Positions 29,927 through 39,993 of a DNA stretch of 64,000 bases are shown piece after piece. The number at the start of each line of letters is the position of its first letter. Position 1 is the stretch's first letter. The stretch covers positions 1 to 64,000 of the forward strand of contig JANXXI010000247.1 in the NCBI GenBank assembly GCA_025350695.1, written 5' to 3'. The position numbers and the translations under genes were made by a program. This stretch comes from Acidobacteriota bacterium. GTDB taxonomy: Bacteria > Acidobacteriota > Terriglobia > Bryobacterales > Bryobacteraceae. The notes under the pieces were generated by a model. The model was not told the DNA's origin, did no database searches, and saw only the letters and a program-made list of their open reading frames with translations.

Positions 29927-30559
29927 TCAACCCGCAAAACAGATCCAGTTGCCATCCGGATCCCGCACGATGAATGCCGGTCCTCTCCATGCCTCTTTCC
30001 TCAAGGGCTGGACAAACCCTACATCCGCCGCTTTGTATTCCGCGAAGAGATCCTTTACATTGTCGACGGCCACGAAAGCCGAAAGCACACCTCCCTCACG
30101 CTCCCGAAAGGCTGGCGCAAAAGCCGGTTCATGAACGAATCGAAGGTGAATGCAAGCACCATCCCGGATCACCGATCCGTAGAACGGCGGATTGCCATGC
30201 AGGAAGTCAATCACGAAGCCGAGCTTGTCACGATAAAACTCAGCGGAAACCTGCACATTCGATACGAACACGACCGGTATGGCCCGTTTGAGCACCGGAT
30301 TCGCCGGAGTGGGACTGGCCTTTCCCGGAGCAGTATTGATCCCCGCCTTCAGTTCCGCCCAACTCGCATAGCCTGCCTCCAATGCAATGACCTCTTGCCC
30401 CTCACTGAGGCGAAACTTTCGCGCCAGGATCTGAACATCGGTCAACTCACTATAGCGGGGCAGTTGTCTGATTCGTCCGCCCACAGAATAGTTGCCTTCC
30501 AGATGCCAGCGCACGAGTAGTTTTGCTTGCTTCTTAAGATTGTTTAAGTTCATGAGCAC
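29927..30559 (-). CDS. VOC/glyoxalase-family protein with N-terminal helical domain
   Basis: AIPVVFVSNVQVSAEFYRDKLGFVIDFLHGNPPFYGSVIRDGACIHLRF...AFIVRDPDGNWICF; N-terminal LKKQAKLLVRWHLEGNYSVGGRIRQLPRY. Confidence 0.88.
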   Translation of the reverse strand: MLMNLNNLKKQAKLLVRWHLEGNYSVGGRIRQLPRYSELTDVQILARKFRLSEGQEVIALEAGYASWAELKAGINTAPGKASPTPANPVLKRAIPVVFVSNVQVSAEFYRDKLGFVIDFLHGNPPFYGSVIRDGACIHLRFVHEPAFAPAFREREGGVLSAFVAVDNVKDLFAEYKAADVGFVQPLRKEAWRGPAFIVRDPDGNWICFAG

Positions 30560-30843
30560 ACCTCCAGTAGAAATGCTGTAGGCGGGCTTTGCCCTATCGG
30601 CTAATCGCGCCGGTGCGCCCTACGACGTACTCTTAAAAAGTATGATGCCGAACCTCATTGTGTCAACCCGACCGAAGAGACCCTCACCAACATCGCATCC
30701 CTAAGTTAGCGGAACGGTAAGCAGGGATTCCACCCATTACTAAGCAATCGCGTAAATCCCACATTTTCATGTCGTGCACCCCTGGACAGTACCGGCAACT
30801 ACTTTACTCATGGTTGTGTTCTTAAGGGGTATAATCCGAAGTC

Positions 30844-31890
30844 ATGCCATCGCATCCGTTCAGCATCGGAATCACGTCCGACTTCTATACCGAGGCCAAG
30901 GGTAAGTTTGAAGATATTGTCGAAGCCAAATTCGGTGGATTGCCGAACCTTAGGGTGGAACCGCTTCCCGAACGGTCCGGCAACGTGGCGCAACTAGACG
31001 ACATCGATAAGCATGACGCCATTTTCGCTTTGGCTACCAAGTTCACTGCCGCCAGCGTCACCGGTGCAAAACGCCTTGCTCTGATTTCGCGCTGGGGCGT
31101 TGGTTACGACATGATTGACGTGCCCGCTATCACGCAGGCCGGCATAGCGCTGGCGATCACTCCAGGCGCCGTCCGCAGGCCCGTGGCTGAAGCCATTCTC
31201 GCATTGCTCTTCGCGCTGACCACTAATCTGGTAGGTCAAGACAAACTCGTCCGCCAAGGAAAATGGCGCGGACAACTTCCGGCTCTGGGACGAAATTTCA
31301 AAGGCCGCACGCTGGGCTCGCTCGGATGCGGCAACATCGCCGGCGAACTTTTTCGCATGTCCTGTTCGCTGGGTTTCGGCCGTATGATTGCGCACGATCC
31401 GTTCCTCAAAGCGGGGCAAGCCATGCTGCTAGGCGTTGAACTGGTGACGCTTGAAGAACTGTTTGACCAAAGCGATTACCTGTCCATCAACATTCCACTT
31501 TCTGATGCCACTCGCGGCTTGGTTGGCCGTTCGCTGTTGTCGCGCATGAAGTCCACCGCCTACCTCATCAACACCGCGCGTGGTCCGATCGTCAACGAAG
31601 CGGAATTGATTGATGCTCTGGAACAGCGGACCATTGCCGGCGCAGGCCTCGATGTTTTCGAAGAAGAGCCGCTCCCGGCTGCGAGCAAGTTGCGAGAGAT
31701 CGACAACGTGATCCTAGCCCCGCACGGTTTGGCATGGACCGAAGAATTGGCACGAGACAACAGCATGGAGGCGTGCGACAATATTCTTGCTCTAGCGGGC
31801 GGCCATCCGCCGGGACCCGTGGTAAATCGCGAAGTGTTATCGCACCCTACGTTCCTCAAGAAACTGGAACAATTTCGGAGAGAGAAATGA
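30844..31890 (+). CDS. D-isomer-specific 2-hydroxyacid dehydrogenase
   Basis: LISRWGVGYDMIDVPAITQAGIALAITPGA; GRTLGSLGCGNIAGELFRM; TAYLINTARGPIVNEAELIDALE; AGLDVFEEEPLP. Confidence 0.92.
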   Translation: MPSHPFSIGITSDFYTEAKGKFEDIVEAKFGGLPNLRVEPLPERSGNVAQLDDIDKHDAIFALATKFTAASVTGAKRLALISRWGVGYDMIDVPAITQAGIALAITPGAVRRPVAEAILALLFALTTNLVGQDKLVRQGKWRGQLPALGRNFKGRTLGSLGCGNIAGELFRMSCSLGFGRMIAHDPFLKAGQAMLLGVELVTLEELFDQSDYLSINIPLSDATRGLVGRSLLSRMKSTAYLINTARGPIVNEAELIDALEQRTIAGAGLDVFEEEPLPAASKLREIDNVILAPHGLAWTEELARDNSMEACDNILALAGGHPPGPVVNREVLSHPTFLKKLEQFRREK

Positions 31891-32669
31891 ACAATAGATT
31901 CCGTGAAGTGGTGGCCGCCGGCAAGATCCCGGTGGGCCACATGGTTTGGGAATTCGCCACTCGCGGCATAGCCAAGATTATTGAATCGGCCGACGTTGAT
32001 TTCGCCATTTACGACATGGAGCACTCGGCGTTTGATGTCGACAAAGTGGCTGACTTGCTTGCCTGGGCGAAAGCTTGTAACTTCAGCCCCTTCGTCCGTG
32101 TCCCCGTGTGCGATTACCAGTTCATGGCCAGAATCATGGACGCCGGAGCCATGGGTATCATGGTGGGAAATGTGAAGAATGCCGAAGAGGCAACCCGCAT
32201 TGTGCAGTCGGTAAAATTCGCGCCGATGGGGAACCGTGGCGTGGGCCTTGGCTCCGCGCATACGGATTACATGGCGCCGGATCCCCAAAAGTATTTCCGG
32301 GAAATCAACAAGAAATCGGTGATCATTTGCCAGATCGAATCGCAAGAGGGCGTGGACAGCGCCGAGGCTATCGCGGCCATTGATGGCGTGGATATCCTTT
32401 GGGTGGGTCACTTCGATTTATCGACATCCTTGGGAATTCCGGGGCAATTCGACGACTCCCGATTCAAGGCAGCGATCAAACGAACGGTGGCCGCCGCACG
32501 GAAGCATGGCAAGCTGTTGGGGATTCAACCAGGAACACCTAAGCAATTGCAGGATTGGCTTAAGGCCGGATTCAACGTAATATCCTGGGGTGCCGACTCC
32601 GCGGTTTATCGTGCGGCGCTTGTGAATAGCGTTAACTTGGTCCGGGAGAAGACTGCTAAATCAAAATGA
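31887..32669 (+). CDS. HpcH/HpaI aldolase family protein
   Basis: MVWEFATRGIAKIIESADVDFAIYDMEHSAFD; PVCDYQFMARIMDAGAMGIMVGNVKNAEEA; ICQIESQEGVDSAEAIAAIDGVDILWVGHFDLSTSLGIPGQ; ATG overlaps the upstream TGA (ATGA). Confidence 0.92.
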   Translation: MNNRFREVVAAGKIPVGHMVWEFATRGIAKIIESADVDFAIYDMEHSAFDVDKVADLLAWAKACNFSPFVRVPVCDYQFMARIMDAGAMGIMVGNVKNAEEATRIVQSVKFAPMGNRGVGLGSAHTDYMAPDPQKYFREINKKSVIICQIESQEGVDSAEAIAAIDGVDILWVGHFDLSTSLGIPGQFDDSRFKAAIKRTVAAARKHGKLLGIQPGTPKQLQDWLKAGFNVISWGADSAVYRAALVNSVNLVREKTAKSK

Positions 32670-32721
32670 AACCGATAGTACCGGAGGAGAAAAAGTACTA
32701 TACTAACTGTAAGTCTTTCTC

Positions 32722-33381
32722 ATGACACCTCTTCCCACCCCCATAAGAGCTGATTCGCTTTCGAGACAGGTTTTCGGAATTCTCAAAGAGGCAGTGTTTG
32801 ACGGTAAATTTCAACAGGGCGAGTTGATCGCGGAAATCAAGATCGCCAAATGGTTGAATGTAAGTCAAGCGACGGTGCGCGAAGCGTTGGTTCTGTTAGA
32901 GCAAAACGGCTTGGTGGTTCGGCAGAAGAACCGCAAGACCCAGGTTAACCGGCTGACCACCGACGAAGTCAGGGACAGAGTCGCGATGCGGGTTGCTTTG
33001 GAGCCGCTTGCCGCACTGAAGGCGTCGAAGGTGATGAGTAGCGAGGATCTGGAAAAGCTTGGTCGCCTGGCGGAACAAATGCCTGCGGGAGACGAAGGAA
33101 ACAGACTGAGTTCCACGCTGGCCGATTTGGAGTTTCATCGCTACCTGTGGGAAAAGACCGGAAGCCCCATCCTTGCCCGGACGCTAGAACAACTTACTAC
33201 GCCGCTTTTTGCATTCGTCGAGCCGGATCTGCCGGAGACCCAATCGCGGCACTTACTGCTTGTTGAAACATTGCGCATTCGGGACAGTGAGTTGATTACC
33301 GACAGGGTTCGCAGCCATATTGAAGAAGCATACCGATCCTTCCTGCAGCCAGAAGCGGGGCGCGCAGCCAAAACCGCCTAG
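32722..33381 (+). CDS. GntR-family transcriptional regulator (FCD type)
   Basis: AVFDGKFQQGELIAEIKIAKWLNVSQATVREALVLLEQNGLVVRQKNRKTQVNRLTTDEVRD; helical C-terminal domain. Confidence 0.93.
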   Translation: MTPLPTPIRADSLSRQVFGILKEAVFDGKFQQGELIAEIKIAKWLNVSQATVREALVLLEQNGLVVRQKNRKTQVNRLTTDEVRDRVAMRVALEPLAALKASKVMSSEDLEKLGRLAEQMPAGDEGNRLSSTLADLEFHRYLWEKTGSPILARTLEQLTTPLFAFVEPDLPETQSRHLLLVETLRIRDSELITDRVRSHIEEAYRSFLQPEAGRAAKTA

Positions 33382-33396
33382 AACGGGAGTTTGTTG

Positions 33397-33504
33397 AAAA
33401 ATGGGAACTGACGGAACAGACAGCCTTTTTTCGCAAGTTACTCTTTAAAAATCAATCGCTTGCGATGGCGAAAAAAGATGTCAGTTTCGTTAGTCCCCAT
33501 TTTC
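33397..33504 (+). repeat. Palindromic interspersed element, copy 1
   Basis: GAAAAATGGGAACTGACGGAACAGACAGCCTTTTTTCGC ... GCGATGGCGAAAAAAGATGTCAGTTTCGTTAGTCCCCATTTTC; arms are imperfect inverted repeats. Confidence 0.92.
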
Positions 33505-33551
33505 GGACGACCGTCGCGGGAAGTTGCAACGGCCGCCTTTAATCGGGCCTA

Positions 33552-34334
33552 TTACTTAACGAGCACCTTCACGTTGTCCATATCCACATTGGTTGTGCTC
33601 TCTGTTGAGACAGCCATTGCCGTGTAGAACAGAGTGTTGCCCTGAATGACATTGTTGTTGGAAAGTTTGTTCAAGGCGATCGCCGTTGGGTAACCGCGGA
33701 TAACGTTGCCCTTCACTAAGTCGCCTTGCGGACCTGCGGTGTCAGTGTCGGTTGGGTTGTAGCAGATGCCCAGTGCGCCGTTTGTCATGGCGGTCAGAGT
33801 GTTGCCCTCAATGCGGTTGCCAAAGCTACGGCCGCCACGAACGAAGATTCCCAACCCGACGTTATAAAGCATGTTGTTCACCACTGCCACATTCCTAGAC
33901 TGCACGATCATGACGCCAATTTCCGGCGGAGGCGCGCTGACGGCAATTGCCGTGCCGCGGATTACCAAGCCCTCCAGGCGTACGTTCGCTGAATTGTTGA
34001 CAATTACAGCCATGGCGCAATTGGTGATGTGGCCGTTTCGAATCATTACGTTCTGTGCGCCATTAATGCGAATTCCAACGCCACGCAGACCGCCCGGGCA
34101 TAGAATTTCCTGGCCGTTCAAATCGATTGTAACGCTGCTGGCAGTAACAGTGATTCCGTCACCTCCGGCGCCTGCGAACAATGGCGCCGAGACGACGTAC
34201 GACCCGCTTGCATCGATCATGTTTAAGGCCGAAGCAATCGTCCGCACGTCTGCCCGTTGGGCAAAGATAGCCGATCCACCCAATGCAGCCACAACTGTGG
34301 CGCGTCTAATCCATTTCGAGATTTTCGAACTCAT
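33552..34334 (-). CDS. Exported right-handed parallel beta-helix repeat protein
   Basis: Repeated N/V/I rungs: ITVTASSVTIDLNGQEILCPGG, GVGIRINGAQNVMIRNGHITNC, NNVIQGNTLFY. Confidence 0.85.
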   Translation of the reverse strand: MSSKISKWIRRATVVAALGGSAIFAQRADVRTIASALNMIDASGSYVVSAPLFAGAGGDGITVTASSVTIDLNGQEILCPGGLRGVGIRINGAQNVMIRNGHITNCAMAVIVNNSANVRLEGLVIRGTAIAVSAPPPEIGVMIVQSRNVAVVNNMLYNVGLGIFVRGGRSFGNRIEGNTLTAMTNGALGICYNPTDTDTAGPQGDLVKGNVIRGYPTAIALNKLSNNNVIQGNTLFYTAMAVSTESTTNVDMDNVKVLVK

Positions 34335-34447
34335 TTGATTTCTCTCCAGTAAGTAACTTTAAGACTGTTTGGAGAGGCGCCTTCCGCTTCGTAAGTAGCA
34401 AATTTTAGGTCAATCCCCCTCATGAACTGCGATAATAATTCCTGCCC

Positions 34448-35104
34448 ATGCGCACGACAGTTTTGCTTCTATTGTTTCCCACATTTCTTTCGGCGCAGGC
34501 GCATTACTTTGCCGGTGCGGCGATTGGCGTCACGACTCTTTCGGCCGATGGCAAGACGGCGATTACTTCCTCAGGCTCAAGCGTTTCGTTATATAAGCCG
34601 GAAAATGGCTTCACCGCGCACTTACTGGCTGGCAGGCATCTTACCGACTATTTCTCCATTCAGGGCAGCTACACGACCAACGCAAATGCTCTGACACTTA
34701 CTTCGCTTGCAACTTCAAGCGGAGGCGAATTGGTGTATGAGCAGGCGCGCTCCAGCCGTCAACATCTGTTCGGCGGCGATGTCATGCTTTACTTCCGAAA
34801 CCGCTCCAGCGTATTCCGGCCATATCTATCGGTGGGCGGCGGTGTAGATCATTTCACGAGCAGGGCGGAGCGGGTGACGGTACAAAAAGGCGCGTTGCGT
34901 ATTCCGCCGGCGACCCTTGCCGCGACCAAGCCTTTCTTGCGCGTAGCCGTGGGTATCGACGCGCGGATCGCCAAAGGCTGGTACCTGCGCTACACCTTTT
35001 CGGAATCCATCCTAAAGAACCCGATCAGCGCGCAACTCACGCCGCCGGCAAGCCGCAGCCTGGCGGCTTTCCAAAGCTTGTTCGGCATCGTCAAGCAGTT
35101 CTAA
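34448..35104 (+). CDS. Outer-membrane beta-barrel protein (OmpA/OmpW-like)
   Basis: Signal peptide; alternating amphipathic strands; VFRPYLSVGGGVDHF, AVGIDARIAKGWYLRYTFSE. Confidence 0.75.
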   Translation: MRTTVLLLLFPTFLSAQAHYFAGAAIGVTTLSADGKTAITSSGSSVSLYKPENGFTAHLLAGRHLTDYFSIQGSYTTNANALTLTSLATSSGGELVYEQARSSRQHLFGGDVMLYFRNRSSVFRPYLSVGGGVDHFTSRAERVTVQKGALRIPPATLAATKPFLRVAVGIDARIAKGWYLRYTFSESILKNPISAQLTPPASRSLAAFQSLFGIVKQF

Positions 35105-35107
35105 GAT

Positions 35108-35437
35108 TTACTTCTGAAACTCCGCATAAGGGCAGTTGGGCCAAAACACCGGCGCGTGTTCCACTCCCTCGCCTAAGACACGAGCGTGGCAAATCTTGCA
35201 ATACTGATACTCTTGCAACGACTTCACAGGCACCGCCGCCATGATCTGCTCGAACACGCAGAGTTCGCGGCCTTGCGCTTTCGATTCGCCCAGTTGCACC
35301 AGCGGCCCGGTCAATTCCTGCGTCGCGATCATCTTTGAGTAAAGCTGTGACTTCAAGCGCGAAGAGGCGGCAGGCAGTTCGGCATCTGAACTTTGTTCCC
35401 AAATATCATCGACGAATTGTTCCGGATCCGAATTCAT
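35108..35437 (-). CDS. Small Cys-rich protein, possible regulator of the upstream ECF sigma factor
   Basis: 109 aa; C-terminal CKICHARVLGEGVEHAPVFWPNCPYAEFQK; translationally coupled (4 nt overlap) to the sigma gene. Confidence 0.5.
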   Translation of the reverse strand: MNSDPEQFVDDIWEQSSDAELPAASSRLKSQLYSKMIATQELTGPLVQLGESKAQGRELCVFEQIMAAVPVKSLQEYQYCKICHARVLGEGVEHAPVFWPNCPYAEFQK

Positions 35438-36018
35438 TTTGCCTCCTTTGCCTTAGCTGGCGTCGCGCCTTCTCTATCTATCCACTTTCGCCGGAACTGC
35501 TCCCGCGCCCGATGCAGCAGCCTTTCAACCGCTTTTTCGCTGCGGCTGGTCAGTTGGGCCATTTCACTTGCGTTTCGATGCTCCCAGTATCGCCAACGGA
35601 GCACTAGGCCGTAATGTTCTGGTAACTCGGCCAAGATTTCCCAAGTCCAGCGGTGCTGCATCTCCCCGGTAAGGCGTAATTCCTGATTGAGGCCCGGATC
35701 TTGAATGCCATCATCATCCGGTAGGTCCACCAGTGATTCTCTCAACCGGCGGCGATAGTGGTCTTCCACCTTATGTTTGGCGATTCCCAGCAGCCAGGAT
35801 TTCAGCGGCGAATCTCCGCGATAGTTTTGAAGGCTTTGCCACGCGGCGAGGAACACTTCCTGGGCGAGGTCATCCACCAGATCCACACGCGGCAACAGAC
35901 GCGAGCGCAAGTACTTCGCCACCGGATCGGCGTAGCGGCCGATGAATTCAGCTGTTGCCTTCCGATCCCGGGATAGCACTTCGCGCGCCAAGTCCAGGTC
36001 TGTATAGACGTTGGGCAT
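35434..36018 (-). CDS. ECF RNA polymerase sigma factor
   Basis: VDLVDDLAQEVFLAAWQSLQNYRGDSPLKSWLLGIAKHKVEDHYRRR; SEMAQLTSRSEKAVERLLHRAREQFRRKW; likely start MPNVYTD at 36018. Confidence 0.9.
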   Translation of the reverse strand: MPNVYTDLDLAREVLSRDRKATAEFIGRYADPVAKYLRSRLLPRVDLVDDLAQEVFLAAWQSLQNYRGDSPLKSWLLGIAKHKVEDHYRRRLRESLVDLPDDDGIQDPGLNQELRLTGEMQHRWTWEILAELPEHYGLVLRWRYWEHRNASEMAQLTSRSEKAVERLLHRAREQFRRKWIDREGATPAKAKEAK

Positions 36019-36242
36019 AGCTACCGGTTTTTCGCTCAGGATCTGCAATTGTTTCCTTATTGTCCCAAAATCCCTTGGCTTGATCTCGGTGAGTGCGTCG
36101 CGAGCCGGACGAAAATCCCCCTGTGGCAAAGGATTGACGACCTGTATAGTGCCCTATCGATCAAGGAATTGAGGAGTTCTTGACGTCCGTCGGGTATTCT
36201 TATACGATACCTAGACCGAAGTTTATTAAGGAGTCTACAGTT

Positions 36243-39200
36243 ATGCTCGTTATCTGGCCTCGCCCTATTCTTGCGTCCCTTTTTTGGTGCACGGTCACCT
36301 TAGCCGGCCTTAACGCTCAGGGCGTGACCGGCCAGATTTCCGGCGGCGTCACCGATCAAGTTGGAGCCTCCATTGCAGGTGCGAACGTCAAGTTGACGCA
36401 CGACCTGACTTTACAAGTTAAGAGCTTTACTACAGAAGAAAACGGCTCCTTCCTATTTACCAATTTGGTTCCTGGCGAATATACCGTAAGTATTGAAGTT
36501 GCCGGGTTCAAGCAATACAAGCAACAAGCCATCAGGGTGAGCACTGAAGATCGCGTTACTCTTGGGCAAATTAAGATGAGCGTAGGGGATGTTACGAGCA
36601 CTATACAGGTGATCGCCGAATCCTCGCGCGTATCCACGGAAACTTCCGACCGGTCCATTTTAATTGACCGTCAGCAGATTGAAGACACGCCAATCAGCGG
36701 TCGCGATTACCTTGGCATTTTGCGCTCCTTGCCGGGCGTTCAGATGGTTTCCACCAGCGACATGCCGGGCTGGTTCAACACGCAGGACCAAATTGTAAAT
36801 GGCGGCCAGAGCGGTCAATTCGTTGTGACACTGGATGGTGTGGTCAGTCAGGACAGTGGCGCTCCACGCACCGGCGGTTATCTTGCGCCCAACATTGACG
36901 CCATCGGCGAAGTGAAGGTGATGACCTCCAATTACACGGCGGAATCTGGAGCCCGCTCGGGTGGGCAGATGAATGTTTCCATCAGGAGCGGAACCAATCA
37001 ATTCCATGGGTCGGCGTATTACTTCTGGCGGCACGAAATGCTATCGGCCAACGAGTTTTTCAACAACAAGAATTTCACACTGGTGAATGGTGTTCCGACG
37101 GCTTTAGCCAAGCCCCGCTATCGCTTTCAAAACCCGGGCGGCACTATCGGAGGCCCCCTTTACATTCCGGGTCTGAATTTCAATAAGAGCCGCACTCGCT
37201 TGTTTTTCTTTTTCTCGGAAGACTTCCTCCACACGATCACGACCGGGGGTGTCAATAGCTATAACATGCCGACGAAGCTGGAGCGTCTCGGCGATTTTTC
37301 GGAAACAGTGACCACGACGGGCCTGAAGATTTCAATTAAGGATCCCGAGGCCGGCGGAACAGTGTTTCCCGGTAACATCATTCCATCAAGCCGCCTCAGT
37401 CCTATTGGTAGCGCAATGATGAACCTGTTCCCTTTGCCCAACACGACCGATCCAACAGGCCGGCGTGGATTCAACACTCAGTTTCAGTTCAATCGGGAAC
37501 GTCCGCGTGAGGACCGAATTTTGAAGTTGGACATTAACATTGGACCAAGGACAACTTCTTACTTACGACTGATTCAGGATTTCCAGGCCGACCGCGGGGT
37601 GGGCGCCACGCTTAACGGCGGTGGCGGATGGGGGCAGTTTGCCAGCAATTACGACATCCAATCGGCTGGCGCGGTTTACACCGTCATCCATACCTTCCGG
37701 GCCAATCTGATCAACGAAGCATCGGCCGGCGTCAACCGCGGTACGCAGAGCACTTATGCCGCCGATCTAAACAAATTCAAAGCAGTGAATGACCTTTCGG
37801 CGTTGAAAGGGCCTGACGGCAAACCGGTTACGCTACCACGCTTCTTTAATGCCAATTACTTGAACATTCTTCCCAACATCAGTTTCGGATCGAATGGAGC
37901 CCAATCGGCAGGACAGGGGGCCACCGCGCCTCCTGGCTTCAGCTTCGATAGCCGTTGGCCTTTCCATGGCACCGATCAGCTAACAAATATCACGGACAAC
38001 CTAACCTGGATTAAGAAGAATCATACTGTCAAAGCCGGTCTATACTTTGAACACAATTCCCGCAATGTCAGCGTCTATTCCACTTATAACGCCGCCGGGT
38101 CTTATTGGTTCGGGTCTGACACGGCGAACCCGTACGACACAGGATATCCTTTCTCAAACATGATGCATGGCACGGTGCAAGCCTACGGCGAGGACAACGG
38201 CAAGCTGGTCAACCATTCGCGCTACAACCAGGTGGAATGGTTTGTGCAGGATACTTGGAAGGTAAACCGGCGACTTACTTTGGACTTAGGGATTCGCTTC
38301 CAAAAAGTACAGCCGACTTACGCACAAGGCGCCACACTGGGGCTGTTCGACGGAAAGTCATATGATGGCAATAAGTCCGGTCAGTTGCTTTTCCCCGCCC
38401 TGGTTGACGGGCAAAAGGTTGCGCTGAATCCGAAGACGGGCGCTACCTACCTGTTCGCGCGATCTACGTCCTTCGACCCGGCCTCTTATCCAACTAATGG
38501 TCTTCCCTATTCGGGTATCGTCCAGTACAACAGCAAATTCTTCAACACCCCTCCAGTGCTTTACGGGCCTCGCCTTGGCTTTGCTTGGGACGTATTTGGT
38601 AGAGGTAAAACGGCGGTTCGCGGCGGTTTTGGAATCTTCTATGGAAGGGCGTACGGCGTGGATACGATTGGCGCGACAAGTTCAGGCGTAGGGCCAATGG
38701 CGGCCCCACCGGCGTTCCGGGCTCCAATTTACTACAACACCAATTTCAGCAACCTGCTTTCCACTCAAGGATTTTACGGATCGCAAAATGTAAATGGCGG
38801 ATCACAAGATTACAAGAACCCCACCACTTACAACTGGAGCTTCGGCATTCAGCAGGATCTGCGCAAGGGGGTAATTCTTGACGTTTCTTACGTCGGCAAT
38901 GTGTTCCACCATGGGTTCGGCTCGGCGAATGATGCGAATGCCGTGGCGCCCTACACCACTTGGACGCCCGATGGCGGGGCCAACAAACTGTATCTGGATC
39001 CGACTAGCGCAAGCAACGGCACGGCGGCATTCTACGCCGCCAACTTGATCCGCTCTCAGAATAAGTACACAGGCTACGGATCGATCGCCACTTACACCAG
39101 CCTTGGCGAGTCTTCTTACAACGCGCTGCAGACCCAGATCAACAAGCGGTTCAATCGGCGATATCAGTTTAGCGCCAACTACACCTGGTCGAAGACCATC

Positions 39201-39863
39201 ATCTTTGCGCATCAACAATGGGTGGATGACAATTTAACCAAGAACGTGATCAACCGGCCGCATGCCGTGAATCTGAACTTCGGCTACGACATCCCCAAGG
39301 GTAGCCGCATGTGGTCGAACTGGTTTACCAAGGGGGTGCTGGATGGTTGGCGTTTCAATGGTGTTGGCGCATTCTTCAGCGGCACGCCATTCACGGTGGC
39401 ATGCACGGCCACCGCCCCGCCAATCGGTTATTGGACAGGCACGCCAACGGGCGGTGTTCCGTTCCGCTGCCAGATGAACGGCCCGCTGTGGCGCACCGAC
39501 GACGGTAAGGCTCCGGGGATCATTGACCAACGGCTCTACTATCCGCTCAATGCGGCCAGTTTCAGCCTTCCCGGCATCCGTTCGCTGGGAATTGGCAACA
39601 CGCCCCCGACTTTGACGTACGGACCGGGTGTGGAAAATATGGATCTGTCCCTGTCGAAGAGCTTCAAGGTGGCGGAACGAAAGACGCTTGAGTTCCGCGC
39701 CGAAGCGTTCAACACGTTTAACCATTTCAACCCATCGAATCCGAATTCGTCGTTGACCTTCAACTTCAATAGTGGGGTACAGACCAATGCTGCGTTCGGG
39801 CAGATTACGGGGACCTCGCATGTGGCGCGGCGCATGGCGGCGTCGCTTAAGTTCCGGTTCTAG
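36243..39863 (+). CDS. TonB-dependent receptor-like outer membrane protein (Oar-like)
   Basis: GQISGGVTDQVGASIAGANVKLTHDLTLQVKSFTTEENGSFLFTNLVPGEYTVSIEVAGFKQY; ends AASLKFRF; signal-like start MLVIWPRP. Confidence 0.92.
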   Translation: MLVIWPRPILASLFWCTVTLAGLNAQGVTGQISGGVTDQVGASIAGANVKLTHDLTLQVKSFTTEENGSFLFTNLVPGEYTVSIEVAGFKQYKQQAIRVSTEDRVTLGQIKMSVGDVTSTIQVIAESSRVSTETSDRSILIDRQQIEDTPISGRDYLGILRSLPGVQMVSTSDMPGWFNTQDQIVNGGQSGQFVVTLDGVVSQDSGAPRTGGYLAPNIDAIGEVKVMTSNYTAESGARSGGQMNVSIRSGTNQFHGSAYYFWRHEMLSANEFFNNKNFTLVNGVPTALAKPRYRFQNPGGTIGGPLYIPGLNFNKSRTRLFFFFSEDFLHTITTGGVNSYNMPTKLERLGDFSETVTTTGLKISIKDPEAGGTVFPGNIIPSSRLSPIGSAMMNLFPLPNTTDPTGRRGFNTQFQFNRERPREDRILKLDINIGPRTTSYLRLIQDFQADRGVGATLNGGGGWGQFASNYDIQSAGAVYTVIHTFRANLINEASAGVNRGTQSTYAADLNKFKAVNDLSALKGPDGKPVTLPRFFNANYLNILPNISFGSNGAQSAGQGATAPPGFSFDSRWPFHGTDQLTNITDNLTWIKKNHTVKAGLYFEHNSRNVSVYSTYNAAGSYWFGSDTANPYDTGYPFSNMMHGTVQAYGEDNGKLVNHSRYNQVEWFVQDTWKVNRRLTLDLGIRFQKVQPTYAQGATLGLFDGKSYDGNKSGQLLFPALVDGQKVALNPKTGATYLFARSTSFDPASYPTNGLPYSGIVQYNSKFFNTPPVLYGPRLGFAWDVFGRGKTAVRGGFGIFYGRAYGVDTIGATSSGVGPMAAPPAFRAPIYYNTNFSNLLSTQGFYGSQNVNGGSQDYKNPTTYNWSFGIQQDLRKGVILDVSYVGNVFHHGFGSANDANAVAPYTTWTPDGGANKLYLDPTSASNGTAAFYAANLIRSQNKYTGYGSIATYTSLGESSYNALQTQINKRFNRRYQFSANYTWSKTIIFAHQQWVDDNLTKNVINRPHAVNLNFGYDIPKGSRMWSNWFTKGVLDGWRFNGVGAFFSGTPFTVACTATAPPIGYWTGTPTGGVPFRCQMNGPLWRTDDGKAPGIIDQRLYYPLNAASFSLPGIRSLGIGNTPPTLTYGPGVENMDLSLSKSFKVAERKTLEFRAEAFNTFNHFNPSNPNSSLTFNFNSGVQTNAAFGQITGTSHVARRMAASLKFRF

Positions 39864-39867
39864 TGTC

Positions 39868-39976
39868 GAAAAACGGGGACTGACGGAACAGACAGCCTTT
39901 TTTCGCACGTCACCTCCATAAAACTCAATCCTTGCGATGGCGAAAAAAGATGTCAGTTTCGTCAGTCCCCGTTTTC
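39868..39976 (+). repeat. Palindromic interspersed element, copy 2
   Basis: GAAAAACGGGGACTGACGGAACAGACAGCCTTTTTTCGC ... GCGATGGCGAAAAAAGATGTCAGTTTCGTCAGTCCCCGTTTTC. Confidence 0.94.
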
Positions 39977-39993
39977 CCGCTTCCGCAGTCCGT

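Noticed and set aside
29906-30520. 204 aa plus-strand ORF opposite the VOC/glyoxalase gene
   Set aside because: Minus-strand frame has clear glyoxalase motifs; this frame does not resemble any family.
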